The notes under the pieces were generated by a model, which was given only the letters and a program-made list of their open reading frames with translations, made no database searches and was not told where the DNA came from. Shown here in pieces: positions 1 through 6,909 of a stretch of DNA of 18,650 nt. Each line of letters begins with the position of its first letter. Position 1 is the stretch's first letter. This stretch comes from BMS3ABIN04 sp964553325 (GTDB lineage Bacteria > Bacteroidota > Ignavibacteria > Ignavibacteriales > Melioribacteraceae): the NCBI GenBank assembly GCA_964553325.1, contig CAZKKI010000066.1, positions 1-18,650 on the forward strand. The letters are read 5' to 3'. Position numbers and translations under genes: made by a program.

Positions 1-878
1 GATTTACAAAAGAAGAATTATTAAACAATAACGAGTTCAACTCCGGCGTTTTTGCATTCAAATATAAACCCTTGAAAAAACTAATTAACAAACTCGAAAA
101 TAAAAACGTTCAAAAAGAAATTTATATAACGGACTTGATTAGCGTTTTCAACAAAAACGGTCTAACTGTAAGAGCTGTCAGTCCCGAACAACAATACGTA
201 ATTATGGGCTTCAACAATAAATCCGTATTGAAACAAATGGAAAACATTGCCCGAAAAATGATGTACGATAAAATTAAGGACATCGTACAGATAGACGATC
301 CGGATGACTTTTTCATCGACGAATCCGTAATCGAAGAAATAATCAAAGCCGATAAAAAAGGGAAACCCCTCGATTTAAAAGTTGGTAAAGGCGTTTACAT
401 CGGTAAAGGTGTAAAGTTGAATTATAATTTAACTCTCAAAAAAAACGTATGCGTTCAAGGTAATGTAATTTTCGGCAAAAACGTTACCGTTTGGGAAAAT
501 GCCCATTTATCATGCTTTCCCGAACAAAAATTTATTATCGGGGATAATGTGGAAATTTTATGGGGAGATATTATAAAAGGAAATATAATTATTGGTGAAA
601 ATTCGAGAATAGAATCGAGTGTTAACATGACCGGTTCAGATGAATTTCCTTTACGAATCGGTAAAAACGTAACGATAAAAGGGACAAGTTATTTATTCGG
701 TACAATTGTGGACGATGATATTTTTATCGAACACAGCGTTTTAATAAAGAAAAAGGTTGACAAGCTGATTAAGAAAAACGGTGAGATACAAAAAATAAGA
801 TTTTATTTGCCTATGCCTGCAGGAATCGATGCAATAGAAAGTTTGCAAGATTGCAATAAAAAAAACGGAGCAAAATAA
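1..878 (+). CDS. GlmU-like nucleotidyltransferase with hexapeptide-repeat C-terminus (5' partial)
   Basis: The reading frame is already open at the left edge (first full codon at 3), so the TTG at 72 is an internal leucine and the true start lies outside. 291 codons are visible. The first ~50 residues match the end of the GlmU pyrophosphorylase domain: 'FNSGVFAF' corresponds to the usual NTG(V/I)xAF strand, and 'EIYITDLISVF' to the conserved EYYLTDxI segment. A left-handed beta-helix with V/I-G hexapeptide periodicity follows (about 390-760). The GlmU acetyltransferase signatures (a GHLTYLGD-like stretch and NYDG) are not recognisable, so acetyl transfer to glucosamine-1-phosphate is doubtful. 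The likely role is a sugar-1-phosphate nucleotidyltransferase, probably making UDP-GlcNAc or a related activated sugar in the cytoplasm. The C-terminal tail is short and the stop codon lies in a terminator loop. The family call is good; the exact substrate is inference. Confidence 0.72.
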   Translation, partial: FTKEELLNNNEFNSGVFAFKYKPLKKLINKLENKNVQKEIYITDLISVFNKNGLTVRAVSPEQQYVIMGFNNKSVLKQMENIARKMMYDKIKDIVQIDDPDDFFIDESVIEEIIKADKKGKPLDLKVGKGVYIGKGVKLNYNLTLKKNVCVQGNVIFGKNVTVWENAHLSCFPEQKFIIGDNVEILWGDIIKGNIIIGENSRIESSVNMTGSDEFPLRIGKNVTIKGTSYLFGTIVDDDIFIEHSVLIKKKVDKLIKKNGEIQKIRFYLPMPAGIDAIESLQDCNKKNGAK

Positions 879-892
879 CTTTGCTCCGTTTT
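862..892. terminator. Bidirectional intrinsic terminator between glmU-like gene and rpsT
   Basis: There is a perfect 13-bp stem (862-874 with 880-892) around the 5-nt loop ATAAC. On the minus strand the stem runs into a tract of eight T (complement of A858-A865), ideal for ending rpsT transcription. On the plus strand the right arm ends in four T. The stop codon of the upstream gene (876-878) is in the loop, and its last codons form the left arm. Confidence 0.85.
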
Positions 893-916
893 CAAAAGTA
901 GAAAAATTTCAAATTG

Positions 917-1180
917 TTAGTTTTTAGCCGCTAACGAATTAACAAATTTAGTTAATTGGGCTTTCTTTCTTGCGGCAGTGTTTTTATGCAATCTGCCTTT
1001 GCTAACCGCTTTATCGATAACGGAAACCGCAGTCTTCAAATTCTTTTCCGCCTCTTCGGCTTTTTTAGCCGTTAAGACTTTTTTCATTTCCGTTTTAACT
1101 CTGGAAAGCGTAGCTTTATTTCTCAGTCTTCTTTTTTCGCTTGTTCTAATTCTTTTCTTTGCCGATGCGTGATGCGCCAT
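917..1180 (-). CDS. rpsT: 30S ribosomal protein S20
   Basis: This 87-residue, very Lys/Arg/Ala-rich protein binds 16S rRNA in the small ribosomal subunit. It begins 'MAHHASAKKRIRTSEKRR', and the conserved S20 pattern (KR-R-S-K-R-RN) and 'KGRLHKNTAARKKAQLTK' near the C-terminus are diagnostic. The length equals the usual 85-90 residues. The start is supported by a GAAGGA Shine-Dalgarno-like site just upstream on the minus strand (about 1188-1195). It lies 88 bp downstream of the YceI-family gene on the same strand, with no clear terminator between them, so some read-through is possible. Its own transcript ends at the shared hairpin at 862-892. Confidence 0.97.
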   Translation of the reverse strand: MAHHASAKKRIRTSEKRRLRNKATLSRVKTEMKKVLTAKKAEEAEKNLKTAVSVIDKAVSKGRLHKNTAARKKAQLTKFVNSLAAKN

Positions 1181-1268
1181 TATTTTTCCTTCTATTTTTT
1201 TAGAACTACAAATTTAACATCATTTCGCAAATAATTCAAATATTTTTTCAAATTCGGCTTTAAGGGTT

Positions 1269-1856
1269 TTATTCAACTTTTTTTAATTCCGTGTTTATAT
1301 TTAACCGTACGGTTTTACCTACAACCGCGCCGCCCAATTCCATCAATTTATTCCATTTCAATCCGAAATCGAACCGGTTTATTTCACCGGTTATTTTGAA
1401 ACCGGCACGGGTATTTCCCCAAGGATCTTTAATCGTTCCGTTGTGAGTTACATCCAAATCGATTTCTTTTGTTATACCACGAATTGTTAAATCACCCGTC
1501 ATTTTGTATTTTTTTTCGCCCATTTTGGTAAACGATTTACTCTTAAATGTAAGTTTCGGAAATTTTTCGGCATTGAAAAAATCATCCGATCTCAAATGCT
1601 CATCCCGTTTTTCGTTTTCCGTGTTGATACTGTTCACATCAGCCCAAAATTCAACTTGAGCATTATCAAAATCCTCTCCGTTTGTAATAACGGTACCGCC
1701 GAACTTTTTAAAATTCCCTTCCACATCCGTAATAACCATATGCGTTACGCTGAAACCGATGTTTGTATGTGCTTTATCGAATTTCCATTTTGTTTGAGCG
1801 GAAATTACCGAGAGTGTTATGAAAAAAACGAGCGGCAAGATTTTTATATTTTTCAT
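1269..1856 (-). CDS. Secreted YceI-family lipid-binding-like protein
   Basis: This 195-residue protein has an N-terminal signal peptide (about 1-20: Lys, hydrophobic stretch, 'VISAQ'). One YceI domain (PF04264) follows. Recognisable family features are 'W.FDKAHTNIGFSVTHMVITDVEGNF' at the mature N-terminus, the central 'RDEHLRSDDFFNAEKFPKLTFKS' stretch (RD-HL-S-DFF--EKFP-ltF) and the late 'MTGDLTIRGITKEIDLDV' strand. YceI proteins form a lipocalin-like beta-barrel that in characterised members holds a polyisoprenoid; most are periplasmic or secreted and the physiological role is uncertain. The start is supported by AGGAGA at 1865-1870 on the minus strand. The gene lies between the TonB-receptor terminator and rpsT, so it probably has its own promoter within 1870-1970. 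Confidence 0.9.
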   Translation of the reverse strand: MKNIKILPLVFFITLSVISAQTKWKFDKAHTNIGFSVTHMVITDVEGNFKKFGGTVITNGEDFDNAQVEFWADVNSINTENEKRDEHLRSDDFFNAEKFPKLTFKSKSFTKMGEKKYKMTGDLTIRGITKEIDLDVTHNGTIKDPWGNTRAGFKITGEINRFDFGLKWNKLMELGGAVVGKTVRLNINTELKKVE

Positions 1857-1973
1857 TTCTATTATCTCCTGTTTTTAATGATAACTTAATATGCGTATAT
1901 CTAAATCAATTAATTGTAACGTATCCGACAAGTCGGGGAAACACCGGTAAGATAATAAAAACAAAATAAAAAA

Positions 1974-1989
1974 GGGGGCTTACGCCCCC
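1974..1989 (-). terminator. Intrinsic terminator of the TonB-dependent receptor gene
   Basis: A 6-bp all-GC stem (1974-1979 with 1984-1989) has a TTAC loop. On the minus strand it is followed directly by six T and a further T-rich run. It lies 17 bp past the receptor stop codon. Confidence 0.88.
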
Positions 1990-2005
1990 GGGAAAAGATT
2001 AATTT

Positions 2006-4804
2006 TTAGAGATTAAGTTTCAATCGTGAATAAATGTATCTTCCGTTATATCCGGAAGGTGTGAAGTTGCTGTACGGGAAAATTCCGTTGAAACTGTTTC
2101 TCTTCAGGTTTTTATCGGGATAAGCATCAAAAATATTGTTGACGCCTACCGCCAAAGTAAGTTGAGGCATAATTTCGTAAGCAAAATCTATATTCGTGTG
2201 CCAAACCGTTCCGAAAGTTTGATCTCTGGTTTCATCTTGATTCAATATCGAAAATTCGCCGTACCTATGAACTCTAAGAGTTGAATTAAATTTATCGTAC
2301 GCATAACTAACGGCAAAATCCCAAGAAGAAAGAGGTTGACCTTTTTCGATTCTGCCTTGTTCAACTCTTCCCAACAAAGGAATATCAGTAATTTGTTTGA
2401 TTTCTTCCGGGGTTTGAATATCGTCTTTATTTGTAATTTCCGTTTTGTTAAAGTTCATTGCCACAATAAATTTAAGACTTGATTTCGGAGACAATCTAAC
2501 ACCGTATTTTGCGGTTACGTCAACCCCAAGAGTTTTCGTATCGACCGCGTTTGTAAAATATCTTCCGCCGGTAGCATTAATTCCTCTTGCTTGCAAGAAA
2601 TTCGGGATATCTCCCCCGCGGAAGTTTTCGGAAAGTACGATACGATCGGCCAAAGTGATCATGTATCCGTCGACCGTCAAATCGAAATTTTCTTGCGAAA
2701 CCGTGAAACCGGCACTAATATTGACCGAAGTTTCCGCTTTCAAAGGTTTGGCTCCCAAGGCTTTTGCAACTTCAGTATTTACCGGGAACGTACCAACTTC
2801 AAACGGCACACCGCCGATAAAGTTTGTTGCAATCGATGAAAAGAATTCTTGTGATAAAGAAGGAGCGCGGAAACCGTTACTTACTGCGCCTCTGAATGCA
2901 AATCCCTTTGTAAATTCGTATCGTGTTGCAAATTTCCCCGCAAATGCCGAACCGAAGTCGCTGTAATTTTCATATCTTCCGGCTATGCTCACCGTCCAAT
3001 TTTTTACGACGTTGTTTTCCAAATCAATGTAAAAACCGAAGTTGGTTCTACTTTCATTTTGTTCGTTTTTCGGAGAAAATCCGGGGAATACCTGGGAACC
3101 GACCGGTGCAGGTTGACCGGCATTCGGTCCGTCTAAAATCGGGACACCACCGTTTTCGTACGACATCGGTTCACCTGCAACTATTTGATAGTTTTCCCAA
3201 CGGAATTCGGCACCCACTGCAACCGTTAACGGTTCAGCGGTACCAATATCGTATGTCCTTAAAAAGTCCGCCGTTGTTACCGCTTGTGATGCTTTCAAGC
3301 TTCCGTCGTCGAAACTGGTTTTGCTTTTTGTACCGAACGAAGCGTTCAGTGTGTTGAAAGTATTGAAATTAAATGTGTTTGTACCGTAAGTTTGTGCGAA
3401 GTCATAAGACCATTTACCGAAATTTCCTTTCAAACCGGCCACAATCGAACCGTCATAAATTTTCGGCGATATTTTAGGAAGAAATCCGTCGGGATAAATT
3501 GCCCTAACGTTTCTATTGTCGAGCGATCTTCTATAATATCCGCCGGCAAAACCTGTTCTGTAAGTATAACCGCCGAAAGCATAAAAATTAAGATTTTCTT
3601 TAATCGGGATTTCCGTATTTAAGAAAACCCCCATATCAATGGTTCTTGAATCACCCCAATGGTGGTTTAATCTGTTAAATGTTGCTTCTCTCGGATCCGG
3701 TGTGTTATTGGTTGTTGCCCAGTCAATATTAAAATATTGTTGTCTCGGATCCAATCCGGCTCTGTTTGTTCCGTTGTGATTTACATATACTCCGCTCACA
3801 TAAAGAATACCGTCGTCACCAACTTTAAGACCATAACCAACATTTACATCGGTTGAAAAACCGTCGGTAATATTAACATCTTCCACTTTACCGTCCCAAT
3901 CGTATGTAGAAGCATCTTCACCGGCAATATTTCCTTCGTCCTCGGCATATCCTCTTTTTTGTGTAGTTACATACTCTCCCGCCGTTACGGAAACGTCTAA
4001 CCCCACTTTCTTTTTCAGTATAATATTAATTACGCCGGCAATGGCATCAGAGCCATATTGAGCGGAAGCTCCGTCTCTCAATACTTCGATTCGTTCGATT
4101 GCACCGATAGGAATAGCATTCAGATCGACACCCGAAGAACCTCTACCGATTGAACCGTTAACGTGAATAAGAGCGCTTTGATGTCTTCTCTTTCCGTTAA
4201 TGAGAACCAAAACGTGATCGGGGTTCATCCCTCTGATAGCCGCCGGGCGAACTTCGTCGGAACCGTCGGTAATTGTGTTTTGCGGTTGGTTAAACGACGG
4301 GACTAACATTTTAAGCAATTGTGTTGTTTGAGTAGCACCAGTTTGTTCAATAGCTTTTTCCGTTAATACATCTACGGGTACAGGTGAATTAATTACCGTT
4401 CTGTTTGTTCTTCTGGTACCCAAAACAACAACTTCACCTGTTCCGATTAAATCGGAAGTCAATTTAAAATCCAACACAATTGTTTTACCGGCAGAAACCG
4501 TTACTTCTTCTTTTGCAGGTTTGTAACTTACGAAACTGGCTTGAATAGTATACTTTCCGGGTTTTAATTTTAATAAATATTCACCGGAAGTATTTGTTGC
4601 AGCACCTATTTGCGTCCCGACTACCGTAACATTTGCCCCAAGAAGTGGATCGCCGGTACTTGCATCCGTAACGGTTCCTTTAATTTTTCCCATTTCTTGA
4701 GATAGCATGGGAGAAGTTACCGTTAAAAAAACTAGTAAAAAGATTGAAATTGTAATCGTATTTAAATTGAAAATACGATGAAAAAGTAGATGGATTTTAC
4801 TCAT
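2006..4804 (-). CDS. TonB-dependent outer-membrane receptor with CarboxypepD-regulatory-like N-domain
   Basis: This 932-residue outer-membrane active transporter depends on TonB/ExbBD energy. From the chosen start the order is: signal peptide (about 1-36, ending near 'SPMLSQ'); a carboxypeptidase-D regulatory-like beta-sandwich (about 39-115, 'GKIKGTVTDASTGDPLLGAN'); a plug domain (about 135-260, with 'RPAAIRGMNPDHVLVLINGK' and 'IERIEVLRDGASAQYGSDAI'); and a 22-strand-type barrel to the C-terminus, including the usual 'SNGFRAPSLSQEFF' strand. The ATG at 4804 is chosen over the one at 4873 because a GAGG site lies 5 nt before it (4810-4813) and the signal peptide starts there; the extra 23 residues look non-coding. 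The substrate cannot be read from the sequence. The gene stands alone with its own terminator; no SusD partner is adjacent, which argues against a SusCD glycan system. A motif at 4918-4937 is shared with the metal-exporter leader. Confidence 0.93.
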   Translation of the reverse strand: MSKIHLLFHRIFNLNTITISIFLLVFLTVTSPMLSQEMGKIKGTVTDASTGDPLLGANVTVVGTQIGAATNTSGEYLLKLKPGKYTIQASFVSYKPAKEEVTVSAGKTIVLDFKLTSDLIGTGEVVVLGTRRTNRTVINSPVPVDVLTEKAIEQTGATQTTQLLKMLVPSFNQPQNTITDGSDEVRPAAIRGMNPDHVLVLINGKRRHQSALIHVNGSIGRGSSGVDLNAIPIGAIERIEVLRDGASAQYGSDAIAGVINIILKKKVGLDVSVTAGEYVTTQKRGYAEDEGNIAGEDASTYDWDGKVEDVNITDGFSTDVNVGYGLKVGDDGILYVSGVYVNHNGTNRAGLDPRQQYFNIDWATTNNTPDPREATFNRLNHHWGDSRTIDMGVFLNTEIPIKENLNFYAFGGYTYRTGFAGGYYRRSLDNRNVRAIYPDGFLPKISPKIYDGSIVAGLKGNFGKWSYDFAQTYGTNTFNFNTFNTLNASFGTKSKTSFDDGSLKASQAVTTADFLRTYDIGTAEPLTVAVGAEFRWENYQIVAGEPMSYENGGVPILDGPNAGQPAPVGSQVFPGFSPKNEQNESRTNFGFYIDLENNVVKNWTVSIAGRYENYSDFGSAFAGKFATRYEFTKGFAFRGAVSNGFRAPSLSQEFFSSIATNFIGGVPFEVGTFPVNTEVAKALGAKPLKAETSVNISAGFTVSQENFDLTVDGYMITLADRIVLSENFRGGDIPNFLQARGINATGGRYFTNAVDTKTLGVDVTAKYGVRLSPKSSLKFIVAMNFNKTEITNKDDIQTPEEIKQITDIPLLGRVEQGRIEKGQPLSSWDFAVSYAYDKFNSTLRVHRYGEFSILNQDETRDQTFGTVWHTNIDFAYEIMPQLTLAVGVNNIFDAYPDKNLKRNSFNGIFPYSNFTPSGYNGRYIYSRLKLNL

Positions 4805-4915
4805 GGGTCCCTCTTTATTTTGTGAATGATTTATGTGAATTATAAAAACTTCACTAGGTAAATAGACCGGCAATTCGTGCGAACCAAAGGAGATAGAGCG
4901 TCTATTTTTTTTAAG

Positions 4916-4937
4916 ATAACATTTTTTATGTTATTAG
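4916..4937 (-). promoter_or_regulatory. Possible operator/promoter element upstream of the TonB receptor
   Basis: A 7-bp inverted repeat (ATAACAT at 4916-4922 and ATGTTAT at 4928-4934) flanks a T5 spacer, giving a 19-bp palindrome of the size expected for a dimeric metalloregulator site. The stretch 4918-4937 matches 10727-10746, upstream of the metal exporter, in 19 of 20 positions. It lies about 110 bp before the receptor start. The regulatory role is inference. Confidence 0.35.
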
Positions 4938-5042
4938 TCAATCGATGGATTTTTAACAAATGATATGCCAGGTTCCGCAAGAATAGAAAAAAGTCCCACC
5001 AAAGTTTTAGTCGAAAGTAAATAAATTAATTATGTTTAATTG

Positions 5043-6755
5043 CTAATATCCCGCGGCTTTACCATTTCCACGCGGATCGGTTGCACCGTAAACAACCCCG
5101 CTTTCCGAATCGACAAGTATTCCCTGCACCCTACCGATAATTCTGAATGCGGGATACATTTCCGCAAACCGGTATCCCATTTTCTTTAAATTTTTCTCAA
5201 CATCCTTTACAACGGCAAAACGTTCCACAAAAATTTTATCGGGAAACCATTGATGATGAATTCTCGGGGCGTTTATCGCCTCTTGAATATCCATGTCGAA
5301 GTCAATTACGTTCATAATTACCTGTAAAACCACTGTAATTATTGTTGATCCGCCGGGAGATCCTACAATTATAAACGGTTTATTATCTTTCAAAACTATG
5401 GTCGGAGTCATTGAGCTCAACATTCTTTTTTCCGGTTGAATGGAATTAGCTTCGCTACCTAACAAACCGAATTGGTTAGGCACACCGGGTTTTGCGCTGA
5501 AATCATCCATCTCGTTATTTAATAGAAACCCGGCACCTTCAACAACTACTTTCGAACCGTATGCAGAATTAATAGTTGTTGTTACACTTACCGCATTTCC
5601 AAATTTATCGTAAACGGAATAATGGGTTGTTTCCGTACTTTCGATAAAATCGGCAGGATTGCCGTGTTTTATTTTTTTCGAAGGTGTTGCCGTATCTGCA
5701 ATTGAGTTAAATATCTTTTTAGCATAACTTTTGGAGAGAAGCATGTTGCGCGGTACGGGATAAAAGTCTTCATCACCCAAATGAACCGTTCTATCGGCAT
5801 AAGTATATTTCATGGCTTCAACCAACCGGTGAATATGTTTGCTGCTTCCCCAATCGTTTTTTTCTATTTTATAATTTTCCAAAATATTTAGTAATTCCAC
5901 CAATGCTATACCACCGGAGCTCGGAGGCGGCATCGATATGATTTCGTATCCTCTATAAGTTCCAGTTATGGGTTTTCTTTCGACCGCATCATATTTCACC
6001 AAATCATCGCGAGTAATATAACCGCCCATTTCGTTCATTTGTTTAATAAACAACTCGGCCACTTTACCCTTGTAAAATCCGTCACGACCAAAATCACGTA
6101 TTTGTTCAAGCGTCCAAGCTAAATCCGGTTGTTTAAATAAATCACCCGGTTCGTACGGCTCGCCGTTTTTAGAAAACTTTTTAAATGAAGAGGGATATTT
6201 TTTAAAATCCTTCAAATGTCTTTTGAAAGATTCAGCCATACTTTCATCCAATACAAAACCGTTTTTAGCCAAATCTATTGCGGGTTGAATAACCCTTGCC
6301 AGAGGCAGACTTCCATATTTTTCCAATGCATAAATAAGTCCCGCAACACTTCCGGGTACACCGGCAGAAGTTACACCTTCTTGACTTAATTCCGGTAAAA
6401 AGTTACCCTTTTTATCCAAATACATATCGCGGAAGGCTTTCAACGGAGCTTTTTCACGATAATCTATTGTTGTATTACGTCCGTCGTTTAAGTGAATCAC
6501 CATAAATCCTCCGCCGCCCAAATTACCGGCATACGGATACGTAACGGCAAGCGCAAATCCAACCGCAACAGCCGCATCCACAGCATTACCACCGTCTTTT
6601 AAAATACTAATACCTACGTCGCTTGCCAGAGGACTGGCAGTTACAACCATTCCGCTTTTAGCCTTAACGGGTTTGGGTGATTTCGGAAATATATTCAAGG
6701 GAATGATTAAAGATGCAATAATTATAACTTTGATTTGATATAAATATTTGTTCAT
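5043..6755 (-). CDS. ggt: Gamma-glutamyltransferase (glutathione hydrolase), periplasmic
   Basis: This 570-residue, full-length N-terminal-nucleophile hydrolase cleaves the gamma-glutamyl bond of glutathione and related peptides and transfers it to water or amino acids. A signal peptide (about 1-25) predicts export to the periplasm. The large-subunit part has 'GGNAVDAAVAVGFAL' (55-69), the 'GNLGGGGFM' loop (78-85) and the substrate-binding Arg of 'DYREKAP' (R100). Autocleavage is expected before T376 in 'TETTHYSVYDKFGNAVSV', equivalent to Thr391 of the E. coli enzyme. The small subunit keeps 'NNEMDDFSAKPGVPN', the two serines of 'LSSMTPT' (447-448) and 'GSPGGS' (465-470). All key residues are present, so it should be active. 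No strong Shine-Dalgarno site precedes the ATG. The gene is divergent from the histidine kinase; no clear terminator is visible after it. Confidence 0.96.
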   Translation of the reverse strand: MNKYLYQIKVIIIASLIIPLNIFPKSPKPVKAKSGMVVTASPLASDVGISILKDGGNAVDAAVAVGFALAVTYPYAGNLGGGGFMVIHLNDGRNTTIDYREKAPLKAFRDMYLDKKGNFLPELSQEGVTSAGVPGSVAGLIYALEKYGSLPLARVIQPAIDLAKNGFVLDESMAESFKRHLKDFKKYPSSFKKFSKNGEPYEPGDLFKQPDLAWTLEQIRDFGRDGFYKGKVAELFIKQMNEMGGYITRDDLVKYDAVERKPITGTYRGYEIISMPPPSSGGIALVELLNILENYKIEKNDWGSSKHIHRLVEAMKYTYADRTVHLGDEDFYPVPRNMLLSKSYAKKIFNSIADTATPSKKIKHGNPADFIESTETTHYSVYDKFGNAVSVTTTINSAYGSKVVVEGAGFLLNNEMDDFSAKPGVPNQFGLLGSEANSIQPEKRMLSSMTPTIVLKDNKPFIIVGSPGGSTIITVVLQVIMNVIDFDMDIQEAINAPRIHHQWFPDKIFVERFAVVKDVEKNLKKMGYRFAEMYPAFRIIGRVQGILVDSESGVVYGATDPRGNGKAAGY

Positions 6756-6760
6756 AATTC

Positions 6761-6787
6761 TAAAATATTATTTTTAGTAAAATATTA
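6761..6787. repeat. 10-bp direct repeat in the ggt/histidine-kinase divergent region
   Basis: TAAAATATTA occurs twice (6761-6770 and 6778-6787) with a 17-bp period, directly upstream of ggt. The 154-bp divergent region is extremely AT-rich and must hold promoters for both genes. The repeat uses only A and T, so chance is a fair explanation. Confidence 0.3.
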
Positions 6788-6909
6788 AATATTTCTATGT
6801 AAATAAAAAAATACTGGAATTATAAAATGTTTCTGTTATTTCGATAATATAAATTGTAATTTGATGTAAATATTTAATTATATCGGAATTACATACTTAA
6901 CAGAAAGAA

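Noticed and set aside
72..878. TTG at 72 as the start of the GlmU-like gene
   Set aside because: The frame is open from position 3 and the residues before 72 match the conserved GlmU strand, so the start is outside the window.
2445..3622. Several plus-strand open frames inside the TonB-receptor gene
   Set aside because: They are antisense to a well-supported 932-residue gene and show no domain, signal peptide or ribosome-binding site.
4805..4873. N-terminal extension of the TonB receptor to the ATG at 4873
   Set aside because: The extra 23 residues precede a normal signal peptide, and the ATG at 4804 has a better placed ribosome-binding site.
4893..4912. Terminator-like hairpin with T8 on the plus strand
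   Set aside because: The stem is only 5 bp (ATAGA/TCTAT) with a 3-nt loop, and no plus-strand gene ends nearby; it is more likely part of the receptor's upstream region.
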